A stretch of DNA of 64,000 nucleotides, from positions 62,001 to 126,000 of the forward strand of contig NZ_JFHL01000029.1 in the NCBI RefSeq assembly GCF_003664995.1. The letters are read 5' to 3'. Made by a program: the position numbers and the translations under genes. The notes under the pieces were generated by a model. The model had not been told where the DNA came from, did not search any database, and was given only the letters and a program-made list of their open reading frames with translations. The stretch is from Mesotoga sp. BH458_6_3_2_1 (GTDB lineage: Bacteria; Thermotogota; Thermotogae; Petrotogales; Kosmotogaceae). Below, in pieces: positions 17,170 through 25,361 of the stretch; within the stretch, counting starts at the first letter, position 1, and every line of letters starts with the position of its first letter.

Positions 17170-18291
17170 TCATGAAACAGGATTAAGATAAGTCCCCAGA
17201 CCGTCAACCAGTCCCTCATAGGGCGGAATGTCCGAAAGAAGGATCATCCTCTCGGGAAACATCATGTTCCAAGAATCGAGTAGAACTCTAATTGTTGCAA
17301 CGTGTCTCGCAACTCTCAGATCAAGAGGATAACCGGTTTCGTCATATGGAGCGAACAATTTCCCGTCTTTGGAAGCCTGCAAATAGAACTTGTCGATCCC
17401 TTTTGTAACGAGATCTTCCGTTGTCTTTCCCCGCAGTCTTCCCTGCGAAGGATTTGACACTTCTAGAAGAACAACTTGAGCGTCAGAATTATCTCCAATC
17501 TCTCTGTGAGTTAACCCTCTGAGATTCACTGGAGACTCTTCAAGCCGGATGTCAACACCTTCCATCTCAAGCATCATCTGGGTCATTATTGCCAGTTCTC
17601 CGGAATCCTGGTGAAAGACGATTGCATTGTTTACTGGATACTCCGGTGAGGACTCATGCAGATCGCAAACTAGATCTATTTCCTCTTCAAGAACAAGATT
17701 CATAATGGCGGCAGCTACCTTTTCGGTGGAATAACCGTCTTCTCGTCCGGGGAAGGTCCTGTTCAGGTTCGAAACTTCTCCGCCTCCGAGAGTGGCTCCC
17801 GTCGGGTGAAGATATATCGTCGGATCGGGCCACTGAGAAATGGGATTAGTCCTCCGTGAACCGAATCTGAAGACTCTCTGCGAGCCGTCTGGCAATTGTA
17901 TTGAGAAGAATTGAGGAGAACCTTCCATCGCATCATTGTGGGTGAAGGCGCTGTGATTTGATCTAGGTATCACATAAATAGTTCCCGAAACTGCAGTCAC
18001 ATTCTCGATAAAGACAACTGCTGCAAGAGTACCGCCCGGTTCGTTGGGATGTGTTCCGCCGAGAAGAAGAAACTTTCCCCCCTCTTCGGAGCCTTTGATC
18101 ACATAGACCTCAGTATCGAGCATCGTGCCTTCAATAGAGGGTAACCATTCGCTTAACATTCTTATTTCAGTCACGCCTGAGCCGGGAATAATTGGCGGAT
18201 CTTCCCACATTTCGGTGAATGAAAAGGCTGATAGAATCACAACGACTGCAACAATCGCAACGAATATAAGGAATTTGAAATGTCTTTTCAA
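17170..18291 (-). CDS. Secreted or membrane-anchored M14-type zinc hydrolase (aspartoacylase-like), copy 2
   Basis: First gene of the operon, 373 residues. The N-terminus (KFLIFVAIVAVVVILSAFSF) is a signal peptide or uncleaved anchor. Zinc-site motifs match those of copy 1: LGGTHPNEPGG (His, Glu), VCDLHESS (His) and the catalytic Glu in LLEVSNPSQ. SNLNRTFPG corresponds to RNLNRQYPG in copy 1, showing that the two are paralogs. Presence of two divergent copies in one operon suggests that they handle different acyl or peptidyl substrates. The start is TTG 18291 with AAAGG 10 bases upstream, a weak site; no better start is visible downstream. Confidence 0.75.
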   Translation of the reverse strand: MKRHFKFLIFVAIVAVVVILSAFSFTEMWEDPPIIPGSGVTEIRMLSEWLPSIEGTMLDTEVYVIKGSEEGGKFLLLGGTHPNEPGGTLAAVVFIENVTAVSGTIYVIPRSNHSAFTHNDAMEGSPQFFSIQLPDGSQRVFRFGSRRTNPISQWPDPTIYLHPTGATLGGGEVSNLNRTFPGREDGYSTEKVAAAIMNLVLEEEIDLVCDLHESSPEYPVNNAIVFHQDSGELAIMTQMMLEMEGVDIRLEESPVNLRGLTHREIGDNSDAQVVLLEVSNPSQGRLRGKTTEDLVTKGIDKFYLQASKDGKLFAPYDETGYPLDLRVARHVATIRVLLDSWNMMFPERMILLSDIPPYEGLVDGLGTYLNPVS

Positions 18292-18682
18292 GGATACCGA
18301 ACCTTTCCGCCCCGCAAGACTACCAAAAATGAAGATTACTAACTATCAAAGTGCTCGATGACTAGAAACTCTTGTTCATTGAGACTCTATTAGTCTGGGG
18401 GGCTCAAAAATGATGGTACGATATAGTGATTATACTACTTATCCGTACTTAAAATGGGCGTTACAGAAACAACAACCTATCGTTAACTGAAAGATAAAGA
18501 ACTCGAAAAGCCGGAGACAGCTGCAGCTTTTACTCTATTTTTCTTAATTGGCTATATGTGGCAAGTAATAAGTGAATCGAACTATATGTGTTCAGTGTAC
18601 AACCACAATGTTAATGTAAGAATTCGCGCTCGGGAACTGATGCGTAGTAATACTCTCTTACAGATTGATTTGGAGGCTGAGG
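18292..18682. other. Divergent intergenic region with promoters of the scavenging operon
   Basis: Holds the start signals for the minus-strand operon and the plus-strand membrane protein. On the minus strand TATAAT preceded by AGTAG (plus 18429-18434) is the best -10 candidate for the operon, but I find no matching -35. A short stem AAAAGC/GCTTTT around 18508-18536 precedes a T-rich stretch. No gene seen. Confidence 0.35.
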
Positions 18683-19618
18683 ATGAGATGGTTGGGATTC
18701 ACGATACTGGTCCTTATGACACTTCTTCTTTTTGTTCAAACGGCAGTTTCGTCGCTTGAATCTGAGAACTTCATGGTCCCCTTTCTTTCCATCATCGTCG
18801 TAGGTTTTGTCTGGGAAGCTTTCCGACAGTTCCCGGCAAGACAATCTGTTGCGAAGGATGTGAAGGGATATCCAATAGTCTTGATAGCGGTTGTTGTTGG
18901 CACACTTCTGGCCTATTTCGCCAATATCTACCTCGGCCTCGGAGCAATTATCGCAGCTTCGCTTGTCGGCCTCGTCGGTGCTGCCGTTGTGAAGGAGTAT
19001 GCTGTGGAGGTCTATTGCGGAGCCTTTGTTGGGATGGTCTCTCCCGACGTGCTTCATGATTTCGGTCACACTGTCATTGCAGGAGTGATTGCGGGAACAA
19101 TATTCTTCTTGACCAGGGATGTGTTCAAAGGATATGGCGGCAAGCTCGGAGCGATAGCTTTTAGTAGCTGGATACTTGTTTCGATTAGTTCCAGATGCAG
19201 GTTGCTCGATGTGCTCGTTGAATTTCGTCATTTTGGAATAAGCATAATGCTCTTCAGTATTGGCGCCGCCGTCCTGACCTATTCATTAAGCATTAGGCTG
19301 AAAAACGGCCCCGTGTTTGCCTCCTCTCTGGTCAGTCTGCTTGGAGGGCTGCTTCTTCCAGCATTTGGTGCCGAAAACGCGGCAGTAATGGCGGCCGTAG
19401 TGATGGCTGCTTCCTTTGTCGGTATGTCCTCTGGAGAGAAGTTGAAAAGCGAAGCTTCAGTTCTCTTCAGTGGATTGATTATGGGGATAATGTTCATCTA
19501 TAGCGCGAATCATTTCGGAGGAGCCGGCGGAAAACTTGGAACGCTTGCCTTTGGAAGCGTGGTCTCGTCTAGGGGATTGGTATCCCTCGGAAAGATGATG
19601 ATCCGAAAGAGAGACTAA
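18683..19618 (+). CDS. Polytopic membrane protein with internal duplication, unknown function
   Basis: A 311-residue protein with 9-10 hydrophobic segments. The two halves are related: GAFVGMVSPDVL then GVIAGTIFFLTRDVFKGYGGKLGAIAFSS in the first half matches ASFVGMSSGEKL then GLIMGIMFIYSANHFGGAGGKLGTLAFGS in the second, and the helices before each copy (SLVGLVGAAVV, SLVSLLGGLLL) also match. The motif GGKLG-AFSS/GS ends each half. Duplicated membrane proteins of this type are often channels or secondary carriers, but I recognise no family. ATG 18683 has GGAGG six bases upstream; the frame is open six codons further from a TTG that would destroy this site. It is convergent with the fasciclin gene (5-base gap). 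Confidence 0.7.
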   Translation: MRWLGFTILVLMTLLLFVQTAVSSLESENFMVPFLSIIVVGFVWEAFRQFPARQSVAKDVKGYPIVLIAVVVGTLLAYFANIYLGLGAIIAASLVGLVGAAVVKEYAVEVYCGAFVGMVSPDVLHDFGHTVIAGVIAGTIFFLTRDVFKGYGGKLGAIAFSSWILVSISSRCRLLDVLVEFRHFGISIMLFSIGAAVLTYSLSIRLKNGPVFASSLVSLLGGLLLPAFGAENAAVMAAVVMAASFVGMSSGEKLKSEASVLFSGLIMGIMFIYSANHFGGAGGKLGTLAFGSVVSSRGLVSLGKMMIRKRD

Positions 19619-19623
19619 ATAAA

Positions 19624-20898
19624 CTACTGTTCCAGTAATAAAGGAGATTTGATTACATGGATTACACCGTCTATGCACAGAATATCTCTTTCGATTATCG
19701 GGATTCCGTTTACGGTGGACTGATCCCTTATCTTTATGTTCAAGGGCTTTCCATTAGCTGCAAATAGGGTCTGAGCGATCCTCAGTTCAGAGTGTAGATA
19801 CTCGTTTGGAATTACGTGATAGGCGAGCAGTTTCTCCAGGAATTCTCGGTCGCTGGAAACCAGCTTGAGATTCTCTTCAAGATTGAGGAGTGCCTCATTT
19901 GGAACAGCAAAGACGGTGATATGATGTTCCTCGTTTGATTGAACATTGGGATCAAGACTTTCTAGAAGCGCCCGCATGAGATCGAATCCCTTTTCTTCAA
20001 GAGCCTCCTTGATCGATGGCAGGTTTCTCCGAGAATTATGGGGGAACATCACGTGATCGATGATGTGTATTATTCCGTTTCTTGCCCCTATGTCGCCCAC
20101 GATTATTAGAGTGTCTTGTATGCCCGATCCGGATTCAGTTGCTTTCGCTTCGATTATCTCTCCTTGCAGCGACTTGACTTCGTTTTCAAGGATCAAGTCC
20201 TGAGTTGCGAAAAGACCTTCCGATATGTGATAAAGGAGCACCTCTCTTAACCATTCAGGGTCACTGATAAGGGCTTCCATTGTTTCACATGGTATTCTTG
20301 CAAAGGCAACATCGCTCGGCACGAAGACTGTAATTGGCCCCTCGCCTTTAAGAACATCCACAATGGACGTCTCTTCAAAAGCAGACATTGCCACGTCCAG
20401 TATTCCGGTATTCCTCATAACCTGGGCGATGTCAGGCTCTTCGTGAGGGAATATCACCGAATCTATTACATGAATTGTGCCGTTCGATGCATGGATGTCC
20501 CTGACCAGTATGGTTGAACCGTCAACTCTAATGCCACCTCTTGAATCGATCGCAAGTGACTGACCGAGAAGCGTCTCAAGTTCTGGATTCTGGACGATCA
20601 CTTGAGAGCATAGGCTTCCTGGTACTATGTGAAAGAGAAGGACTCTCCGCATAAAAGGCAGATTGTTTGAAAGGTCTTCAGCAGTGTTGTCAGGCAACTT
20701 AAGAAAAGCAGTGTCAACAGGAGCGAATAATGTAAAGGTTCCCGGACCGGAGATAAGATTGTCAAGTCCAACTACATGAATCATCTCGGTAAAACTACTA
20801 AACTCTTCAGCATCTTGAAGGATTGAGAGAATGTCTTTCTGTCCAAATGCCATTATAACCACAAGAAACAGAACCAGCAGACCAATTCTCTTTTTCAT
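19624..20898 (-). CDS. Secreted protein with three fasciclin (FAS1) domains
   Basis: A 424-residue protein: signal peptide (GLLVLFLVVIMAFG), then three FAS1 domains at about residues 22-152, 155-290 and 292-424. Each has the H1 and H2 box pattern: GTFTLFAPVDTAFLKLP with HVIDSVIFP; GPITVFVPSDVAFARIP with HIIDHVMFP; HHITVFAVPNEALLNLE with HVIKSPLLL. FAS1 domains mediate adhesion or bind small ligands; in bacteria they are usually on the cell surface. The third domain lacks the usual threonine-rich H1 end and ends the protein. ATG 20898 follows GGGAGG by seven bases. Confidence 0.88.
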   Translation of the reverse strand: MKKRIGLLVLFLVVIMAFGQKDILSILQDAEEFSSFTEMIHVVGLDNLISGPGTFTLFAPVDTAFLKLPDNTAEDLSNNLPFMRRVLLFHIVPGSLCSQVIVQNPELETLLGQSLAIDSRGGIRVDGSTILVRDIHASNGTIHVIDSVIFPHEEPDIAQVMRNTGILDVAMSAFEETSIVDVLKGEGPITVFVPSDVAFARIPCETMEALISDPEWLREVLLYHISEGLFATQDLILENEVKSLQGEIIEAKATESGSGIQDTLIIVGDIGARNGIIHIIDHVMFPHNSRRNLPSIKEALEEKGFDLMRALLESLDPNVQSNEEHHITVFAVPNEALLNLEENLKLVSSDREFLEKLLAYHVIPNEYLHSELRIAQTLFAANGKPLNIKIRDQSTVNGIPIIERDILCIDGVIHVIKSPLLLEQ

Positions 20899-20989
20899 CG
20901 CTTAACCTCCCTTCTTGACTTAGAAGAAGCTGCTTACATAAGGATTCTACATCGAATATCTCTTTTCCCGGAGCAAAGTGAGGTGTGTA

Positions 20990-21025
20990 AAGAAAACGGG
21001 AGGCGGGTATTTCACCCGCCTCCCG
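20990..21025 (-). terminator. Intrinsic terminator of the lysine-rich peptide gene
   Basis: A perfect 12-base stem, cgggaggcgggt (20997-21008) with acccgcctcccg (21014-21025), and a 5-base loop. On the minus strand it is followed by TTTTCTTT. It starts 18 bases after the stop codon of the small frame at 21044-21115 and lies upstream of the fasciclin gene, insulating it. Confidence 0.9.
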
Positions 21026-21043
21026 GAGTAGGTATTAGAGGAA

Positions 21044-21115
21044 CTACTTCTTTGGTTTTTCTTTCTTGCCTTCTTTTCTTGCTTCCTTCTTGACTTCTTT
21101 CTTCTTGTCCGCCAT
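21044..21115 (-). CDS. 23-residue lysine/glutamate-rich peptide
   Basis: ATG 21115-21113 follows GAGGTG with six bases spacing; the frame has 23 codons, of which 12 are Lys, 5 are Glu or Asp and one is Arg (it begins MADKKKEVKKEARKEG and ends KPKK). It is bracketed by an extended -10 promoter and a perfect terminator, so it is a complete transcription unit of about 160 bases. The alternating K/E pattern predicts a single charged helix. It may bind nucleic acid or another polyanion; equally the transcript could be a small RNA with an incidental frame. A longer frame in another phase runs through the terminator stem and is not credible. Confidence 0.6.
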   Translation of the reverse strand: MADKKKEVKKEARKEGKKEKPKK

Positions 21116-21159
21116 TCTGGACACCTCTTTTTCTCGCGGCTCATGTCCGCATCACTTGA

Positions 21160-21168
21160 ATTCTAGCA
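21160..21168 (-). promoter_or_regulatory. Extended -10 promoter of the lysine-rich peptide unit
   Basis: The minus strand reads TGCTAGAAT, a TGn extended -10 box with the TAGAAT hexamer also used by the tRNA promoter. TTGCAA and TTGGAA occur upstream but at wrong spacing. Transcription would begin near 21153, about 38 bases before the start codon. Confidence 0.5.
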
Positions 21169-21369
21169 CTGTTCTTTGCAAGTTGCTTCCAATATTTACC
21201 CTGCGATGAAAAGTATTGGAGTGAAAAGTCTTTACTTCAATTGGATAGCGAACAAACAGCAACATCATTGATTCGAGAAGTCGTATATCGCTTGATCAGG
21301 AACCGCGCGAAGATTCTATGTGCCGGCCAAGCGCTTGAATTGTGCGATCTTCATTGAAACGAAAGGAAA

Positions 21370-21396
21370 TTGATCGACCTACAAGTATAATATACT
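21370..21396 (+). promoter_or_regulatory. Promoter candidate of the HprK/PEPCK-like gene
   Basis: TTGATC (21370-21375), a 15-base spacer and TATACT (21391-21396); an overlapping TATAAT at 21386-21391 is an alternative -10. Either gives a short leader before ATG 21424. The rest of 21169-21369 shows no gene. Confidence 0.4.
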
Positions 21397-21423
21397 TACA
21401 TTGAATTGAGGAGGCCATGATCA

Positions 21424-23190
21424 ATGAGGAGTATTTTGATTAATGGTGAAGTAGCATACAATGCTTCTTCTCAAATACTTAACAGTGACACCTTCAAAGA
21501 GATTCTTGCCGAGTTGATAAGGGACTCCGAAGAAAAGAAGAACTCGCTTCTTTCATTGTTCGAGCCGTTTTTGAAGAATACAGATACGGTAGATATTTCT
21601 AAAAAGTACGATATTGAGGGGATTATTCAGCTTCTTCTTGCACTTACGGTCGATCCGATTGAAAAGATTGACGGTTCGCCGTATTACTCCTTCCCAAAGA
21701 TGAGTAACAAGAAAGAACTTCTTGTGCGGTTTGTCGAGAGCTTGTTTTCTCTCTGGAGAAACAAGCACAGATTCATTGTCAAGAGAGATGAGTACACTCC
21801 GAATCGCTTCGATAGAATTTTCAAACAGATGGTTCTAGTTAGAACTAACACCGATCTCAAGGGTTTGGTACTCAGCCTCTACAGGCAGATATTGATAAAT
21901 GTTTCCGACATCAGACTCAAGATTTTGAGACAGGAGCCGGGTGGTGCTCAGGTGGGATTTATTGTGGACCTGCCTGAAGTAGATAAGAAAGTTAGGGTAG
22001 CCGGAGCCGACTTTCTTTACGAAATGGCATGCATCTGGAGTATAGTCTTCGAGCCGCCAGTAATCTTCTATACCAGGTCAAACAAGAGACAGGGATTGTT
22101 TAGGGTCTACGACAAGCCTGTCTTGAAAAAACTGGACATTTCTTCGGCAAAAGACTGGTTCTTGTTCCCCATTCACGTAGGCTCAAAACTTGTTTTCGTG
22201 GTGGTTAACAAAGAGTACCTGGCTCTGGCCGCCGGTCTGGGGAATCTATTCGAACTGGCAAGTTTCGATATCGTTAAGCACAAGAAGCCCGATGGCATAT
22301 ATGTTTTGGGATTAGACAACTCTCTCTTCGAAGAAAGAGGGGACTTCAACGGGGTTATTTACAGAGAAGACGACGGTACTTATGTGGGCTTAGTCGGAGA
22401 CGATCCCACGATCGACTATTTCGGGTATATGAAGAAGATGATACTCACGATTCACAATCTTCTCGTTATTGACGAGGGAAGGTTGCCAATTCACGGTGCC
22501 CTTGCGAACATAAAACTTAGGAATGGGAAGAAGGCCAACGTAATGCTGATTGGCGACAGCGGAGCCGGTAAGTCCGAAACCCTTGACGCTTTGAACAGGC
22601 TTTCTTCGGAAGTATCCGAGGTAAACATCTTGATCGATGACATGGGTTCTCTCGACATAACTTCATCCGGTTTCGTGGTCGCGTACGGTACTGAGACGGG
22701 AGCATTTGTGCGTCTCGATGATCTTCAGCCGGGGTACGCCTATTCGACGATGGATCGAAGCATATTCATGAATCCTAACGAGATAAACGCCAGAGTGATT
22801 GTCCCCTATTCCAACTATACGGAGATTATTAAGCCGACAAAGATTGATTACTTTCTATATGCAAACAACTTCGACGAGAACACCGAGGACGACCTTCGCA
22901 TTTTCAGTGACCCTGCCGAAGCTGCAAAGGTCTTTTCGAGCGGCGCCAGGATGGCCAAAGGGACTACATCCGAAAAGGGTCTGACCTACAGTTACTTTGC
23001 GAATCCTTTTGGAGCAATTCAAAGGCGAAATAAACATGAGGTAATAGCCGATCGTTATCTAAAAGCCATGATAGAAGCGGGGGTAACGGTTGGGGAGGTC
23101 AGGACGAGGTTAGGAATACCGGGATTCGAGATGGAGGGGCCTCTGCGAGCCGCGAAGGCTATGTTGAAGGCTATAGACGAGCAGGAGTGA
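21424..23190 (+). CDS. HprK/PEPCK-like P-loop protein, substrate unknown
   Basis: A 588-residue soluble protein. Near residue 375 it has MLIGDSGAGKSETLDAL, almost the P-loop of HPr kinase (GDSGxGKSE), and about 30 residues later the acidic motif NILIDDMGSLDI, equivalent to the HprK metal site; the surrounding segment HGALANIKLRNGKKANVML is also typical of the PEPCK/HprK fold. The N-terminal 350 residues are not recognisable, and the length (588) matches neither HprK (about 310) nor ATP-PEPCK (about 530). I recall PEPCK homologs in Chloroflexi and Thermotogae that are kinases of small molecules such as inositol; I cannot assign the substrate. ATG 21424 has GAGGAGG nine bases upstream. Confidence 0.65.
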   Translation: MRSILINGEVAYNASSQILNSDTFKEILAELIRDSEEKKNSLLSLFEPFLKNTDTVDISKKYDIEGIIQLLLALTVDPIEKIDGSPYYSFPKMSNKKELLVRFVESLFSLWRNKHRFIVKRDEYTPNRFDRIFKQMVLVRTNTDLKGLVLSLYRQILINVSDIRLKILRQEPGGAQVGFIVDLPEVDKKVRVAGADFLYEMACIWSIVFEPPVIFYTRSNKRQGLFRVYDKPVLKKLDISSAKDWFLFPIHVGSKLVFVVVNKEYLALAAGLGNLFELASFDIVKHKKPDGIYVLGLDNSLFEERGDFNGVIYREDDGTYVGLVGDDPTIDYFGYMKKMILTIHNLLVIDEGRLPIHGALANIKLRNGKKANVMLIGDSGAGKSETLDALNRLSSEVSEVNILIDDMGSLDITSSGFVVAYGTETGAFVRLDDLQPGYAYSTMDRSIFMNPNEINARVIVPYSNYTEIIKPTKIDYFLYANNFDENTEDDLRIFSDPAEAAKVFSSGARMAKGTTSEKGLTYSYFANPFGAIQRRNKHEVIADRYLKAMIEAGVTVGEVRTRLGIPGFEMEGPLRAAKAMLKAIDEQE

Positions 23191-23270
23191 GATAGAGCTT
23201 ATGCCTGCTACAGCTGGTAGAATCTTTAATTATTGGCAAAGACAGACGTATCGATTGGGTGGTGAAAGAA

Positions 23271-24188
23271 GTGTCGAGAACCGTAATTGAAGTGATGAAT
23301 CTCCGGAAATACTATGGCGATACGAAGGCCGTTGACGGAATTGAATTCGATCTCAGAGAGGGAGAAGTACTGGCCATTTTAGGTCCCAACGGTGCCGGTA
23401 AGACTACAACTGTTGAAATGCTCGAAGGATTGAGAAAACCGGACGCAGGTAAGATAGAGTATTTCGAGGAGAAACTCCCTCCTTCCAGCGAGAGGGTGAA
23501 GGAGGAGATTGGTGTTCAGCTACAGTCGTCAAGTTTTTTCGAGTATCTCTCTGTCAAGGAGACTCTTGACCTTTTCAGAGGTCTTTATCGAAAGAGTATT
23601 CCATCAAAAGACCTGATCGAAGAGGTCTCACTGGAAGATAAAGAGAAAACCTACACCAAGAATCTCTCGGGAGGTCAGCTCCAGAGATTGGCGGTTGCAG
23701 TGGCTCTTGTAAATGATCCGAGAGTAGTATTTCTGGATGAACCGACTACCGGACTGGATCCTCAGGCAAGGAGAATGCTGTGGGAGACGATATTGGCTCT
23801 GAAGAAGAAGGAAAAGACGATAATCCTTACGACTCATTACATGGAAGAGGCAGAGAGATTGGCCGACAGAATAATCATAATGGATTACGGAAAGATAATC
23901 GCAAGAGGGACTTTGGATGAGCTCATTGACTCTATCGATGCTGAGAATATCGTCACTTTCGGTGTTCAGGGAGAGAATCCAGTACCTAAGGAATTTCTTG
24001 ATATGGAAGGTCTTCAACATGTTGAGAACCGCGAGTATTCGGTGACAACGAGGGACGTTGAGAGAATTTTGGGACGGCTTTTCGAGAGATCCAAGAAGTT
24101 TGGTCTACTCCTGGACGACGTTACGATTCGAAAGCCCAATCTGGAGGATGTCTTCATCACCCTTACCGGCAGAAAACTGAGGGACTGA
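23271..24188 (+). CDS. ABC-2 type transporter, ATP-binding protein
   Basis: A 305-residue ATPase of the DrrA/CcmA-like family. Walker A GPNGAGKTTTVEML, Q-loop QLQSSSFFEYLSVKETL, signature LSGGQLQRLAV, Walker B VVFLDEPTTGLD, H-loop TTHYME, followed by the 80-residue C-terminal extension usual for multidrug or polysaccharide ABC-2 exporters. It energises the two permeases encoded immediately downstream. Of several in-frame GTG codons I chose 23271 because GGTGGTGA ends five bases before it. Probably exports a drug-like or lipid-like compound; the substrate is unknown. Confidence 0.9.
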   Translation: MSRTVIEVMNLRKYYGDTKAVDGIEFDLREGEVLAILGPNGAGKTTTVEMLEGLRKPDAGKIEYFEEKLPPSSERVKEEIGVQLQSSSFFEYLSVKETLDLFRGLYRKSIPSKDLIEEVSLEDKEKTYTKNLSGGQLQRLAVAVALVNDPRVVFLDEPTTGLDPQARRMLWETILALKKKEKTIILTTHYMEEAERLADRIIIMDYGKIIARGTLDELIDSIDAENIVTFGVQGENPVPKEFLDMEGLQHVENREYSVTTRDVERILGRLFERSKKFGLLLDDVTIRKPNLEDVFITLTGRKLRD

Positions 24189-24197
24189 GGTGATTCC

Positions 24198-25361
24198 ATG
24201 AGCAGATTGTGGAATTTCACGTCGGGGCTTTTCAAGAGCGAAATCAGAGAGTTCCAGGTAATGTTCTGGAGTTTCATATTTCCGTTGATTCTCTACTTCA
24301 TCCTGACATCGGTTTTCGGGTCCTTTTACGGGAGCGATACGCAGGGAGTGAGTTTCAGAGTAGGGATTGTGAGGGAGGAGAATCTTGCGGGATTTGGAAA
24401 GATTATCGATGAAGTCATTGAAGGGATCTCCTCGGAGAGCGGTCCGTTTGTCAAGCAAGAGTACGGGTCAATCGATGATGCTCTAGATGATCTTAGAGAG
24501 GGAAGGCAGGATATCGTGCTCGTTATTCCCGCCGGAACCAACGCTAAAATGACAAGCGCGCTGGCGCTCAAGATGGGTGAGGTGCCGCTTCGAGTCCATT
24601 ATATCAGCGGCAAGGAATCGTCCTCAATCGCTTCGAGTATTATCGAGGAAGTAATAAACGAAGTGAATCTCGAGATCGAACGGCGGGGCGAAGGAGAGTT
24701 TCTCGATATTGTGACTGAGACCAGAGTTATTTCCGCCATTGAAGAAAAGCCCTTTGACTACAAAGAATACATCTTTCCCGGGGTAGCTTTGATGATGATT
24801 CTCTCGGTAGCTCTTTTCAACAGCCCTATTGGTCTAATCCAGTACAGAGTCTCCGGTGTTAATAAGAAACTCTACACAACGCCTTTAAGATCTCTTGAAT
24901 ACTTTGCGGGCCACTTCTTCAAATTGATAATAACTATGCTGATCTCATTATTGCTTCTTTACCTTGTGGCCACTTTTGTATACAGGGTTGGCGGTTCAAT
25001 CTTCGATATCAGGTTTATCTTGACTCTGCTCTTTTCAATGATTGTTACTGTATCTTTTGGTCTAATGATAGCTTCCTTCTCAAAGAAGCTATCGACAGTC
25101 ACCGTGCTTGGGCAGAGTCTGTACCAGATAATGATGTTTCTCGGTGGCCTTTACTTCCCCGTATTTGATCTCCCCTGGGGTCTCCGGTGGTTGGTATACG
25201 CATTACCGACCACCTATCTTGTTGAGCTCAGTAGAAGGGTAATGGGCTACCAGTTCGCGCCGCTTTCGGTGGGCTGGCTGATAGCGGTACCTCTAATCTG
25301 GACCACATTTTCACTGGTCGTTTTTGCCGTGAATTTCAAGAAGGTGATGGGCTATGAATAG
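24198..25361 (+). CDS. ABC-2 type transporter permease, subunit 1
   Basis: A 387-residue permease with one N-terminal membrane segment (FWSFIFPLILYFILTSVFG), a large external domain of about 150 residues, and five C-terminal segments from about residue 190 (YIFPGVALMMILSVALF onward), the ABC2_membrane_3 layout. GAGGTGA precedes ATG 24198; the ATPase gene ends nine bases upstream. It overlaps subunit 2 by eight bases. The pair probably forms a heterodimeric exporter with the ATPase dimer. Confidence 0.87.
   Translation: MSRLWNFTSGLFKSEIREFQVMFWSFIFPLILYFILTSVFGSFYGSDTQGVSFRVGIVREENLAGFGKIIDEVIEGISSESGPFVKQEYGSIDDALDDLREGRQDIVLVIPAGTNAKMTSALALKMGEVPLRVHYISGKESSSIASSIIEEVINEVNLEIERRGEGEFLDIVTETRVISAIEEKPFDYKEYIFPGVALMMILSVALFNSPIGLIQYRVSGVNKKLYTTPLRSLEYFAGHFFKLIITMLISLLLLYLVATFVYRVGGSIFDIRFILTLLFSMIVTVSFGLMIASFSKKLSTVTVLGQSLYQIMMFLGGLYFPVFDLPWGLRWLVYALPTTYLVELSRRVMGYQFAPLSVGWLIAVPLIWTTFSLVVFAVNFKKVMGYE

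Noticed and set aside
20947-21144. 65-codon frame MSREKKRCPEWR... on the minus strand
   Set aside because: It reads through the terminator stem and lacks a binding site; the 23-codon frame in another phase has both binding site and terminator in the right places.
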